DNA from: an uncultured Collinsella sp.
GTDB lineage: Bacteria; Actinomycetota; Coriobacteriia; Coriobacteriales; Coriobacteriaceae
Assembly: GCA_902462065.1 (NCBI GenBank)
Contig: CABQAK010000003.1
Coordinates: forward strand, 19,264 to 83,263
Direction of reading: 5' to 3'
Length of the DNA: 64,000 bases
The notes beneath the pieces were generated by a model, which was given only the letters and a program-made list of their open reading frames with translations, was not told the DNA's origin and did not search any database. Positions 26,639 to 34,478 of this stretch are shown here, one piece after another. The number at the start of each line of letters is the position of its first letter. Position 1 is the first letter of the stretch. The position numbers and the translations under genes were made by a program.

Positions 26639-27385
26639 ATGAATGAGTGGAATGACATAGCGGTTTTGACGCCACCAGGCGATATCGACATCGCCACGGT
26701 GCCTGCGCTGCGTCGGCGGTTGGATGCTTTGATTGGCCGCGGCGTGCGTCGTGTCGTCATCAACTGTCAGGCTGTTAGCTTTATCGATTCGACGGGCTTG
26801 GCATTCCTGCTTACGCGCGCTCGTGAGCTCATGAGGCGAGAAGGCCTGCTTTCGCTCGTCAATGCATCGGGTGAAGTTGTTCGCTTTTTGGAGATTGCTC
26901 GTCTTGTCGATATCCTTCATGTCGCGGGGCCGGCACGGGAGTCTATTCCCGCTATTCCGGTGGGGGAGCTGCCTCGCTGGAGTAAGAGCGTCGAGGTCCG
27001 TCAGGGTATCGAGAATCTTCCATACTACCGACATCGCATCGCCGAACTCCTTGAATCGCTTCCGTTGCGCCGTGACGAGCGCTACGATGTCGCATTGGCG
27101 TCGGGGGAGGCGCTGGGTAATGCCTATGACCATGCGGGCGGTATCGGGTGCGTCCTGACGGTTCAAGCCTATGGCGATCGCGTTGTGGTTGAGGTGCTTG
27201 ATCGAGGTGCCGGCTATTCTATCGATGAAACGAGCGAGCCGGTTGCATCTGAGGAACGCGGCCGTGGTATCAAGCTTATGCGTATGCTCGTCGATAACGT
27301 GGAGGTTGCTCGTCGTACGGACGGCGCCGGCACGCGCGTGCAGATGGTGAAGCTGTTTAGCGGAGCGCTGGAATCGTGTGCCTAG
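26639..27385 (+). CDS. Fused STAS antagonist and anti-sigma serine kinase (RsbV-RsbW type)
   Basis: A 248-residue protein joining two normally separate partners. Residues 1-100 are a STAS domain whose phosphorylation motif reads IDSTG, with Ser51 the expected target. Residues about 125-245 are a GHKL ATPase of the RsbW/SpoIIAB class: N box with Glu157 and Asn161 (GEALGNAYDHA), G1 box DRGAG (188-192) and G2 box GRGIKLM. In known systems the kinase phosphorylates the free antagonist and otherwise sequesters a sigma factor; here both are on one chain, and the upstream PP2C protein would reverse the phosphorylation. No sigma factor gene is adjacent. The start is uncertain: ATG 26639 or TTG 26621, neither with a strong ribosome site. 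Confidence 0.85.
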   Translation: MNEWNDIAVLTPPGDIDIATVPALRRRLDALIGRGVRRVVINCQAVSFIDSTGLAFLLTRARELMRREGLLSLVNASGEVVRFLEIARLVDILHVAGPARESIPAIPVGELPRWSKSVEVRQGIENLPYYRHRIAELLESLPLRRDERYDVALASGEALGNAYDHAGGIGCVLTVQAYGDRVVVEVLDRGAGYSIDETSEPVASEERGRGIKLMRMLVDNVEVARRTDGAGTRVQMVKLFSGALESCA

Positions 27386-27430
27386 CCAATCGCTTTAGCG
27401 CGTTTGGCTACTAAGAACATGTGGCAGACA

Positions 27431-27478
27431 AGTTTTTTGAAAAAAGTACTTGCGTCTTTTGGACAACTCGCGTAAATT
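27431..27478 (+). promoter_or_regulatory. Promoter of the first tRNA-Gly/tRNA-Cys cluster
   Basis: TTGCGT (27450-27455) and TAAATT (27473-27478) with a 17-base spacer; upstream AGTTTTTTGAAAAAAGT dyad matches the tRNA-Leu promoter. Transcription should start about 7 bases after the -10, just before the tRNA at 27491. Confidence 0.8.
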
Positions 27479-27490
27479 AATAACCCGCAA

Positions 27491-27566
27491 GCGGACATGG
27501 CTCAGTTGGTAGAGCACAACCTTGCCAAGGTTGGGGTCGCGGGTTCGAGCCCCGTTGTCCGCTCCA
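27491..27566 (+). tRNA. tRNA-Gly (GCC), copy 1
   Basis: 76 bases with acceptor GCGGACA/TGTCCGC, anticodon loop TTGCCAA (GCC) and encoded CCA. Identical over its full length to the copies at 27717 and 29845. Confidence 0.98.
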
Positions 27567-27576
27567 TTGCATTTCC

Positions 27577-27599
27577 GGACCGTTTAGGCGGTCCTTTTT
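27577..27599 (+). terminator. Terminator between tRNA-Gly and tRNA-Cys
   Basis: GGACCG (27577-27582) pairs with CGGTCC (27589-27594), followed by TTTTT directly before the tRNA-Cys. Partial read-through must be allowed, or tRNA-Cys has its own promoter, which I do not see. Confidence 0.75.
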
Positions 27600-27600
27600 C

Positions 27601-27674
27601 GGCGAAGTGGCCAAGTGGTAAGGCAGAGGCCTGCAAAGCCTTTACCCCCGGTTCGAATCCGGGCTTCGCCTCCA
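27601..27674 (+). tRNA. tRNA-Cys (GCA)
   Basis: 74 bases with acceptor GGCGAAG/CTTCGCC, anticodon loop CTGCAAA (GCA) and encoded CCA. Confidence 0.98.
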
Positions 27675-27684
27675 GGCAACATCC

Positions 27685-27710
27685 GGGCGCTCCGGCGCCC
27701 GTTTTGTTTT
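27685..27710 (+). terminator. Hairpin between tRNA-Cys and the second tRNA-Gly
   Basis: GGGCGC (27685-27690) pairs with GCGCCC (27695-27700), followed by GTTTTGTTTT. Confidence 0.75.
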
Positions 27711-27716
27711 ACATAT

Positions 27717-27792
27717 GCGGACATGGCTCAGTTGGTAGAGCACAACCTTGCCAAGGTTGGGGTCGCGGGTTCGAGCCCCGTTGTCCGCTCCA
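27717..27792 (+). tRNA. tRNA-Gly (GCC), copy 2
   Basis: Identical to the 27491 copy across all 76 bases, including the CCA. Lies just upstream of the glucosidase gene. Confidence 0.98.
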
Positions 27793-27800
27793 AACGCAGC

Positions 27801-27830
27801 AGCCCGACTACTACGGTAGCCGGGCTTTTT
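27801..27830 (+). terminator. Terminator after the second tRNA-Gly
   Basis: AGCCCG (27801-27806) pairs with CGGGCT (27821-27826), with extra CTAC/GTAG pairing inside, followed by TTTTT. Confidence 0.88.
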
Positions 27831-27970
27831 CGTACCCATCGCATGGGCTCGAACCCGAGAGGGAGCGAGTGTTTTGGGTCGTGGCTGTGGCGTTGTTTGC
27901 CGCGAATATCCGCTTTGGGCGTATCATCGTGGGCATCTCGCATAACCTCGTTGCAAGGGAGATACGCCCC

Positions 27971-29704
27971 ATGGCTACAGAAAAGTCTTCTTCGCGTTCA
28001 TGGATGTCCGACGCCGCAATCTATCAGATCTACCCGCGCTCGTTTAAGGATTCGACTGGTTCGGGTCTGGGCGATATCGCGGGCATTACCCAGCAGATGG
28101 ACTATCTTGAGCAGCTGGGTATCGAGGCTATCTGGCTGAGCCCGTTTTACCCATCGCCTCTTGTCGATGGTGGCTATGATGTGGCGGACTACTGCGATGT
28201 CGACCCACGTCTCGGCTCGCTTGACGACTTCGATGACATGATCGCTGCGGCTCACGCGCGCGGCATCAAGGTCATCGTCGACATCGTGCCTAACCATTCA
28301 TCCAACCAGCACCCCTGGTTCAAAGCCGCTCTTGCCGCCGGCCCCGGATCGCCCGAGCGCGCCCGTTATATCTTTCGCGATGGTCGCGGCGAACATGGCG
28401 AGCTGCCTCCCACCAATTGGAATGCCAACTTTGGCGGCCCCGCCTGGACGCGTGTTGCGGACGGTCAGTGGTATCTGCACATGTTTACGCCCGAGCAGCC
28501 GGACTTTGACTGGTCGTGCCCCGAGGTTCATGCGTTCTTTTGCGACGTCCTGGCGTTTTGGAGCGATCGAGGCGTCGATGGCTTTCGCATTGATGTGGCG
28601 CACGGTCTCGCCAAGGACCTCGACCGCGATGACCTCGACCGGTGGCATCTTGCCGAGGGCGATGACATGGTTGACGACGGCATCCATCCGCTGTGGGACC
28701 GCAACGAGGTCCACGAGATCTATCGCGAGTGGCGTCGCGTGTTCGACCGCTATAACCCGCCGCGCAGCGCCGTTGCCGAGGCGTGGGTGCTGCCCGAGCG
28801 CCAGTATCTTTACGCGCGCCCCAGCGAGCTTGGCCAGACATTCAACTTTGAGTTCGCCAAGGCCATTTGGACCTATGATGACATGCACGCTGCAATCGAG
28901 GAGGGCTTGAAGGCGGCCATCGAATCCGATTCCGCCTCGACCTGGGTACTCTCCAACCATGACGTGCCGCGCGTGGCGACACGCTATGCCCTGCCGCAAA
29001 TCAAGGCGACGCGCTACCATCAGATTGCGCTCGACTGGCTCTTACGCGACGGGTCGTCTTATGACGAGGACCGTGAACTCGGCGAGCGCCGCGCGCGGGC
29101 GGCCCTTTTGCTTGAGCTGGCGCTTCCGGGCTCGGCATACGTGTATCAGGGTGAGGAACTCGGCCTTTTTGAGGTGGCTGACATTCCGTGGGCTGCACTC
29201 GAAGATCCCAGTGCGACCAATACGCACGGACCGAAGCTCGAGAAGGGGCGCGACGGCTGTCGTGTGCCCCTGCCGTGGGTGGCGGCGGACGATCCCGCGC
29301 ATGGCGGATCGTTTGGGTTTTCGCCGGCAGACGCTGATGCGGCGCCCCATCTGCCGCAGCCTGCATGGTTTTCCGATTTCGCTGTCGATAGGGAAGAAGC
29401 GGACCCGACATCGATGCTTGCGCTCTATCGTGACGCCCTCTGGCTGCGGCGCAAGCTGCGCGGGCGCGCCAACGATCTTGCGTGGCTCGATCTTGACGGG
29501 CGCACTGGCCTTGCGGATGGTGCCGAGGGCACTGAGGGCGGCGTCATCGCCTATCGCCGCGATAACGGCTGGGCGTGTGTGTCGAACTTCGGTGCAGCAC
29601 CTGTGGAGCTGCCGGCGGGCAGGGTTCTGCTCACCTCATCACCGCTTGCAGACGGCAGGCTCACGCAGGACAGCTCTGCCTGGATCATGCTCGGCGAGAT
29701 GTAG
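27971..29704 (+). CDS. GH13 alpha-glucosidase
   Basis: A 577-residue family GH13 enzyme of the oligo-1,6-glucosidase/alpha-glucosidase branch; it hydrolyses alpha-glucosidic bonds of malto- or isomalto-oligosaccharides. The (beta/alpha)8 barrel starts at AIYQIYPRSF; the nucleophile Asp is in DGFRIDVAHG, the acid Glu in AEAWV and the transition-state Asp in SNHDVPR. No signal peptide, so intracellular. The ATG at 27971 has AAGGGAG nine bases upstream; a longer in-frame reading runs through the tRNA genes and is not real. GGGCGTATC (27917-27925) and GATACGCCC (27961-27969) could pair around the ribosome site. It lies between identical tRNA-Gly copies. Confidence 0.92.
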   Translation: MATEKSSSRSWMSDAAIYQIYPRSFKDSTGSGLGDIAGITQQMDYLEQLGIEAIWLSPFYPSPLVDGGYDVADYCDVDPRLGSLDDFDDMIAAAHARGIKVIVDIVPNHSSNQHPWFKAALAAGPGSPERARYIFRDGRGEHGELPPTNWNANFGGPAWTRVADGQWYLHMFTPEQPDFDWSCPEVHAFFCDVLAFWSDRGVDGFRIDVAHGLAKDLDRDDLDRWHLAEGDDMVDDGIHPLWDRNEVHEIYREWRRVFDRYNPPRSAVAEAWVLPERQYLYARPSELGQTFNFEFAKAIWTYDDMHAAIEEGLKAAIESDSASTWVLSNHDVPRVATRYALPQIKATRYHQIALDWLLRDGSSYDEDRELGERRARAALLLELALPGSAYVYQGEELGLFEVADIPWAALEDPSATNTHGPKLEKGRDGCRVPLPWVAADDPAHGGSFGFSPADADAAPHLPQPAWFSDFAVDREEADPTSMLALYRDALWLRRKLRGRANDLAWLDLDGRTGLADGAEGTEGGVIAYRRDNGWACVSNFGAAPVELPAGRVLLTSSPLADGRLTQDSSAWIMLGEM

Positions 29705-29784
29705 GGGCCTCTTGCGGCGAGTTTGCGTTTGCCTGCGCCTTCCGTGGTGGCTGATGTCCTCGCGAGGTTCGCGAGGGCGTCGCA

Positions 29785-29832
29785 AAACTTTTTAAAAAAG
29801 TTCTTGCATAGGATGCGGGTATCACGTAAGAT
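29785..29832 (+). promoter_or_regulatory. Promoter of the tRNA-Gly/tRNA-Val pair
   Basis: TTGCAT (29804-29809) and TAAGAT (29827-29832), spacer 17, preceded by AACTTTTTAAAAAAGTT. Same layout as the other tRNA promoters in the window. Confidence 0.82.
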
Positions 29833-29844
29833 TAATCCTCGTAA

Positions 29845-29920
29845 GCGGACATGGCTCAGTTGGTAGAGCACAACCTTGCCAAGGTTGGGGTCGCGGGTTC
29901 GAGCCCCGTTGTCCGCTCCA
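29845..29920 (+). tRNA. tRNA-Gly (GCC), copy 3
   Basis: Third identical 76-base copy, with encoded CCA; three bases before the tRNA-Val. Confidence 0.98.
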
Positions 29921-29923
29921 TTT

Positions 29924-29998
29924 GGGCGTTTAGCTCAGGGGGAGAGCGCTTCCCTGACACGGAAGAGGTCAGAAGTTCAAATCTTCTAACGCCCACCA
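29924..29998 (+). tRNA. tRNA-Val (GAC)
   Basis: 75 bases with acceptor GGGCGTT/AACGCCC, anticodon loop CTGACAC (GAC) and encoded CCA. Confidence 0.97.
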
Positions 29999-30006
29999 AA
30001 TGTTCG

Positions 30007-30046
30007 CAGCTCAGAGGCTATGTCCTCTGGGCTGTTTTGTTTTTTT
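30007..30046 (+). terminator. Terminator after tRNA-Val
   Basis: CAGCTCAGAGG (30007-30017) pairs with CCTCTGGGCTG (30024-30034) with one wobble, then TTTTGTTTTTTT. Confidence 0.9.
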
Positions 30047-30235
30047 GCCACCAAGCACACCACCATATATTGATCCAAGGTCTGTACGCGATGGTCTTCG
30101 CATCCCGTAGAGGTCCGGCAGATTGCATACGTCCTGGCTGATCGTGACCGCAACATGTTGGTCAAGCATAATCTTTTGGATTCTTTTGGCGTGAGTGGCT
30201 TGGTTTTGGTAGGATTTGTCAGCGGCTTGACTAAG

Positions 30236-30300
30236 GGGGTTTTATAACTGCCATGCAGGTAGCCGTGTTGGTAACGTTTTACCGACTTGCCAAGAACCCC
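30236..30300 (+). other. Possible structured RNA element upstream of the nrdD promoter
   Basis: GGGGTT (30236-30241) can pair with AACCCC (30295-30300), enclosing three small dyads: CTGC-CAT-GCAG, GTTGGTAA/TTACCGAC and CTTGCCAAG. The result is a multi-branched fold rather than a simple hairpin. It does not match any riboswitch consensus I know. It lies before the promoter at 30365, so it is not part of the nrdD leader from that promoter. Bases 30047-30235 hold no gene or site that I can support. Confidence 0.35.
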
Positions 30301-30348
30301 TCATAATTAATGCGTCTGCAAAATGACCAATTGCTTTGACCTGCTGAA

Positions 30349-30396
30349 ACACTATATGTTGTGTTTGAACTAAAAAAAGAATACAGGATATAGATG
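30349..30396 (+). promoter_or_regulatory. nrdD promoter with paired NrdR boxes
   Basis: ACACTATATGTTGTGT (30349-30364) fits the NrdR-box consensus closely. A weaker second box, ATACAGGATATAGATG (30381-30396), lies 32 bases downstream, three helical turns, as is usual for NrdR pairs. TTGAAC (30365-30370) and TATAGA (30389-30394), spacer 18, form the promoter, so the second box covers the -10. Repression by NrdR when dATP is high is expected. Transcription from here leaves a leader of about 220 bases before nrdD, in which I see no further assignable element. Confidence 0.85.
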
Positions 30397-30621
30397 CGTC
30401 TTTGTCGTATGATAGATGGCGGACAGAGAACGAAGACCTTATTCGTCCCATTTGGACACGCCTTTGAGCCGCTTAATCGGCCGCGAGGATTGTCCGCATG
30501 AGGACTTATGGTTTATCGAGAACACAGATTGCGCGACGGCGCCGCAAGACAGGGGCAAGCCCTGCCGGGCATCGTTTGGCTCTGAAGCGCAATGAGGCTA
30601 CGACGCGAAAGAGGCAAGAGG

Positions 30622-32844
30622 ATGAAGATCATCAAGCGCAGCGGCACCGAGGTTGTCTTTGACATCGATAAGATCGTCAATGCCATCCGCGCCGCAAACT
30701 TGGAGGTCGAGGAGAGCTCTCGTCTTACCGACCGCCAGGTGGTTTATGCGGCGCAAAACGTCGCCGAGGCATGCGAGAACGCGGGCCACACTGTTTCGGT
30801 CGAGGAGATTCAGGATTTGGTCGAGGACGAGATCATGCGTCTCGACTGCTACGAGGTTGCCCGCCACTACATCATCTATCGCTATGTTCAGAGCCTGAAG
30901 CGCCAGAAGAACACGACCGATGACAAGATCCTGTCGTTGATTGAGTGCAATAACGAAGAGGTTAAGCAGGAGAACTCCAACAAGAACCCGACCGTCAACT
31001 CCGTTCAGCGCGACTATATGGCCGGCGAGATTTCCAAGGACCTGACCCAGCGCGTGCTGCTGCCCCAGGAGATCGTGGATGCCCATAATGAGGGCCTGAT
31101 CCATTTCCACGATTCGGATTACTTTGCCCAGCACATGCACAACTGCGATCTGGTGAACCTGGAGGACATGCTCCAGAACGGCACTGTTATCTCGGGTACG
31201 CTGATTGAGAAGCCGCACAGCTTCTCGACCGCCTGCAACATCGCGACGCAGATCATCGCTCAGGTTGCTTCCTCCCAGTACGGTGGCCAGTCGATTTCGC
31301 TGACCCATCTTGCCCCGTTCGTCGAGGTGAGCCGTCAAAAGATTCGCGGCGAGGTCGCCCGCGAGCTCGAGGAGCTCGGCGTTTCCGCATCTCCCGAAAA
31401 GGTCCGCGAGGTTGTTGAGGACCGCCTGCGTGACGAGATCCGTCGCGGCGTTCAGACGATTCAGTATCAGGTCGTGACCCTTATGACCACCAACGGCCAG
31501 GCGCCGTTCGTGACGGTCTTCATGTATCTTAACGAGGCCCGTACGCCTCAGGAGAAGCACGACCTTGCCATGATCGTGGAGGAGACGCTTCGCCAGCGCT
31601 ACGAGGGCGTTAAGAACGAGGCCGGCGTGTGGATTACCCCGGCATTCCCCAAGCTCATCTATGTACTCGAGGACGATAACGTTCACGAGAATTCCCCGTA
31701 CTTCTACCTGACCCAGCTGGCTGCTAAGTGCACCGCCAAGCGCATGGTGCCCGACTACATCTCCGAGAAGAAGATGCGCGAGCTCAAGCTGTCGAAGGGC
31801 GAGACCGCGGGCAACGGCGACTGCTATACCTGCATGGGTTGCCGCAGCTTCCTGACGCCCGACCGCTCCGGTAACGGATTTAACAACGTGGCCAACGCGC
31901 TGAACTATGACCCGAACAAGCCCAAGTACTACGGTCGCTTTAACCAGGGCGTTGTGACCATCAACCTGCCCGATGTCGCGCTGAGCTCGCATCAGGACAT
32001 GGACAAGTTCTGGAAGATCTTCGACGAGCGCCTTGAGCTGTGCCACCGCGCCCTGCTGTGCCGTCATGAGCGTCTGATGGGTACGCTTTCGGATGCCGCA
32101 CCGATTCTTTGGCAGTACGGCGCCCTCGCCCGCCTGAAGAAGGGCGAGACGATCGACAAGCTGCTCGTGGGCGGTTACTCCACCATTAGTCTGGGTTATG
32201 CCGGCCTGTACGAGTGCGTCAAGTACATGACGGGCCACAGCCACACCGAGAAGGAAGGCACGCCCTTTGCCATGGCCGTCATGCAGCGCATGAACGACAA
32301 GTGCGCGGAGTGGAAGGCCGAAAGCGATATTGACTTCTCGCTGTACGGTACCCCGCTTGAGTCGACGACCTACAAGTTCGCCAAGTGCCTGCAGCGCCGT
32401 TTTGGCATTATCCCGGGCGTGACGGACAAGGGCTACATTACTAACAGCTATCACGTCCACGTGTCCGAGGAGATCGATGCCTTCGATAAGCTTAAGTTCG
32501 AGGGTATGTTCCAGCAGCTTTCGCCGGGCGGCGCCATCTCCTACGTCGAAGTTCCCAACATGCAGGACAATCTCAAGGCTGTCATTCGCGTGATGCAGTA
32601 CATCTACGACAACATCATGTACGCCGAGCTCAACACCAAGAGCGACTACTGCCAGGTGTGCGGCTACGACGGCGAGATTAAGATTGTCGAGGACGATGGC
32701 AAGCTGGTGTGGGAGTGCCCCAATTGCGGCAATCGTGACCAGGAGAAGATGAATGTCGCCCGTCGCACGTGCGGTTACATCGGTACCCAATTCTGGAACC
32801 AGGGCCGAACCGAGGAGATCCGCGACCGCGTGCTGCATCTCTAA
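30622..32844 (+). CDS. nrdD: Anaerobic (class III) ribonucleoside-triphosphate reductase
   Basis: A 740-residue glycyl-radical enzyme making deoxyribonucleotides without oxygen. Residues 1-95 are an ATP-cone for allosteric control (MKIIKRSGTEVVFDIDKIV). The C-terminus has a four-Cys zinc site (CQVCG and CPNCG) and the radical loop RRTCGYIG, with Gly718 the radical site. The thiol/formate-type active-site region near GNGDCYTCMGCRSF is intact. The ATG at 30622 gives the standard N-terminus; GAAAGAGG is seven bases upstream. Controlled by the NrdR boxes at 30349. The activase follows after a 426-base gap full of inverted repeats. Confidence 0.96.
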   Translation: MKIIKRSGTEVVFDIDKIVNAIRAANLEVEESSRLTDRQVVYAAQNVAEACENAGHTVSVEEIQDLVEDEIMRLDCYEVARHYIIYRYVQSLKRQKNTTDDKILSLIECNNEEVKQENSNKNPTVNSVQRDYMAGEISKDLTQRVLLPQEIVDAHNEGLIHFHDSDYFAQHMHNCDLVNLEDMLQNGTVISGTLIEKPHSFSTACNIATQIIAQVASSQYGGQSISLTHLAPFVEVSRQKIRGEVARELEELGVSASPEKVREVVEDRLRDEIRRGVQTIQYQVVTLMTTNGQAPFVTVFMYLNEARTPQEKHDLAMIVEETLRQRYEGVKNEAGVWITPAFPKLIYVLEDDNVHENSPYFYLTQLAAKCTAKRMVPDYISEKKMRELKLSKGETAGNGDCYTCMGCRSFLTPDRSGNGFNNVANALNYDPNKPKYYGRFNQGVVTINLPDVALSSHQDMDKFWKIFDERLELCHRALLCRHERLMGTLSDAAPILWQYGALARLKKGETIDKLLVGGYSTISLGYAGLYECVKYMTGHSHTEKEGTPFAMAVMQRMNDKCAEWKAESDIDFSLYGTPLESTTYKFAKCLQRRFGIIPGVTDKGYITNSYHVHVSEEIDAFDKLKFEGMFQQLSPGGAISYVEVPNMQDNLKAVIRVMQYIYDNIMYAELNTKSDYCQVCGYDGEIKIVEDDGKLVWECPNCGNRDQEKMNVARRTCGYIGTQFWNQGRTEEIRDRVLHL

Positions 32845-32855
32845 TAACCATCCCA

Positions 32856-32993
32856 GGCCGCCCCGTAGCGAGGCCCCGGACCTTTACTCGCTATTTCGGA
32901 CAGTCCTGGCTCACGACGGAGGCGCCACTGGCGCCTCCTGTTCGTGCGGAACTCATATCGAGCAAAGGTCCGGGGCCTCGCTACGGGGCGGCC
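32856..32993. repeat. 138-base inverted repeat between nrdD and nrdG
   Basis: Arms 32856-32890 and 32959-32993 match at 34 of 35 positions. The loop holds a further perfect stem GGAGGCGCCA-C-TGGCGCCTCC and CACGA/TCGTG. It starts eleven bases after the nrdD stop. No T-run follows, and no transposase-like frame lies inside. Confidence 0.87.
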
Positions 32994-33171
32994 AAGTTGA
33001 CGTAGCTGAGATGCAGCGCGCGGTCTGCTCACCCCTCGAAGTTCTTAGTGGAAATGAGTTGACTTGCAGCAACGCTTTGCTTGCGATGACGGTTGAGCTG
33101 CAACAAAGTATTTATTGGACCTTGAACCCTATACTCGATGTTCGCTTCGTTCATTGAGTTACCCTTTGCAT

Positions 33172-33255
33172 GAGGCCGGGACATATCGTCCCGCCCGCAG
33201 TTTCGCAGGCCGAAGGCCGAGAATGTTTGAGGACGGGATGATATGTCCCGGCCTC
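33172..33255. repeat. 84-base inverted repeat just upstream of nrdG
   Basis: Arms 33172-33193 and 33234-33255 match at 21 of 22 positions; the apex contains GGCCGAAGGCC, a GAA-capped stem. Its right arm ends three bases before the nrdG ribosome site. The last bases of the arm are also part of the palindrome CTCCCGGGAG (33253-33262), which would mask that ribosome site, so the two structures compete. Bases 32994-33171 between this and the preceding repeat hold no gene that I can support. Confidence 0.82.
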
Positions 33256-33270
33256 CCGGGAGAGTTACCT

Positions 33271-33852
33271 ATGAACTACGCGAACATAAAGTATTTCGAC
33301 ATTGCTGATGGGGAAGGCGTTCGTACTTCTCTGTTTGTGAGCGGGTGCCGTCGTGGGTGCAAGAATTGCTTTAACTCTGTTGCGTGGGACTTTGCTGCGG
33401 GCGAGTCCTTTGATCGCACCGTCGAGGACAAGATTATCGAGAGCCTCGATCATCCCTTTATTGACGGCCTGACGATTCTGGGCGGCGAACCTATGGAGCC
33501 CGAGAATCAGGCGGGACTCGTTGAGTTTGTCGAGCGCGTTCGTGCCGCTTATCCTGCGGGGTCAGGAAAGACCATTTGGTGTTTTACCGGCGACGTGCTC
33601 GAGGAGCTTATGCCAGGTGGTCGTCACCATACCGAGGTCACGGACCGTATCCTTGCCTGCCTCGATATGTTGGTGGATGGCCCGTTTGTTCAGGATCTGT
33701 ACGATATCTCATTGCGCTTTAGGGGCTCGAGTAACCAGCGTGTGATTGATATGAACGCTACGCGCGACCGTGCTGAGCGCGAGGGCGTTGCGCTTTGTGA
33801 TGCGGTTGAACTTTGGCGTGATGATCCGGTCTATTCGACCCATACTATGTAG
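33271..33852 (+). CDS. nrdG: Anaerobic ribonucleotide reductase activating protein (radical SAM)
   Basis: A 193-residue radical-SAM activase that installs the glycyl radical on NrdD. The cluster motif CRRGCKNC has the CxxxCxxC spacing, followed by the SAM-binding GGEP (LTILGGEPMEP). N-terminal YANIKYFDIADGEGVRTSLF is typical. The ATG at 33271 gives family length; an in-frame extension upstream would run through the inverted repeat. GGGAG is the ribosome site, embedded in the palindrome CTCCCGGGAG. Confidence 0.94.
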   Translation: MNYANIKYFDIADGEGVRTSLFVSGCRRGCKNCFNSVAWDFAAGESFDRTVEDKIIESLDHPFIDGLTILGGEPMEPENQAGLVEFVERVRAAYPAGSGKTIWCFTGDVLEELMPGGRHHTEVTDRILACLDMLVDGPFVQDLYDISLRFRGSSNQRVIDMNATRDRAEREGVALCDAVELWRDDPVYSTHTM

Positions 33853-33918
33853 CTTGTGGTCGATGCCAAAGGGCGTGGTACCATAGCGCTAACGTGAAAT
33901 CGGAAAAGTGAGGCCCAG

Positions 33919-34476
33919 ATGGTCGATCAGGAAAAAGTCGAGGCCGCCATTAAGCTGTTGCTTGAGGGCATAGGCGAGGACCCAACTCGTGAGGGCCTGC
34001 TGGAGACCCCGGCGCGCGTTGCCCGTATGTATGGTGAGATCGCCGGCGGTATGGACCAGAGTGCCGAGGAGCACCTGTCCAAAACCTTTGCCGTCGCCTC
34101 GAACGACTTGGTTATCGAGCGCGACATCACGTTTTACTCGCTGTGCGAGCATCATCTGCTGCCGTTTTATGGCAAGGCCGCCATTGGTTATATTCCTAAC
34201 GGTCGGGTGGCTGGGCTTTCCAAGCTCGCCCGTACGGTCGAGGTTTATGCCCGCCGTCTGCAGCTGCAGGAGCAGCTGTGTGCACAGGTTGCCGATGCCC
34301 TTATGGATTATCTTGCTCCCCAAGGAGCGATCGTACTGATGGAAGCCGAGCATATGTGCATGACCATGCGCGGCGTGCAAAAACCCGGTACCAAGACCGT
34401 AACGCTTGCTCGTCGCGGCGTCTTTGAGACCGATCCGTCGCTCGAGGAGCGATTCTTTAGGATGCTGGGTCGCTAA
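33919..34476 (+). CDS. folE: GTP cyclohydrolase I
   Basis: A 185-residue GTP cyclohydrolase I, making dihydroneopterin triphosphate, the first step of folate synthesis. Zinc and catalytic residues lie in [10 protein letters not shown] and the distal [12 protein letters not shown]; substrate-site motif [17 protein letters not shown] is intact. Length standard for the short bacterial form. Starts the small folate cluster folE-HD-folB and is separated from nrdG by 66 bases. Confidence 0.95.
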   Translation: MVDQEKVEAAIKLLLEGIGEDPTREGLLETPARVARMYGEIAGGMDQSAEEHLSKTFAVASNDLVIERDITFYSLCEHHLLPFYGKAAIGYIPNGRVAGLSKLARTVEVYARRLQLQEQLCAQVADALMDYLAPQGAIVLMEAEHMCMTMRGVQKPGTKTVTLARRGVFETDPSLEERFFRMLGR

Positions 34477-34478
34477 CC

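Noticed and set aside
27497..27970. N-terminal extension of the glucosidase through the tRNA-Gly and tRNA-Cys genes
   Set aside because: The region is occupied by three tRNAs and terminators; the ATG at 27971 has a good ribosome site and gives the normal enzyme start.
30598..32838. A 746-codon open frame antisense to nrdD
   Set aside because: Mirror of a strongly biased gene; no family resemblance. The same applies to long antisense frames under pgi, gap, pgk, gpmI and oppA.
32769..33032. Two short frames, one on each strand, inside the nrdD-nrdG inverted repeat
   Set aside because: Their similarity to each other follows from the palindrome; there is no ribosome site or known domain.
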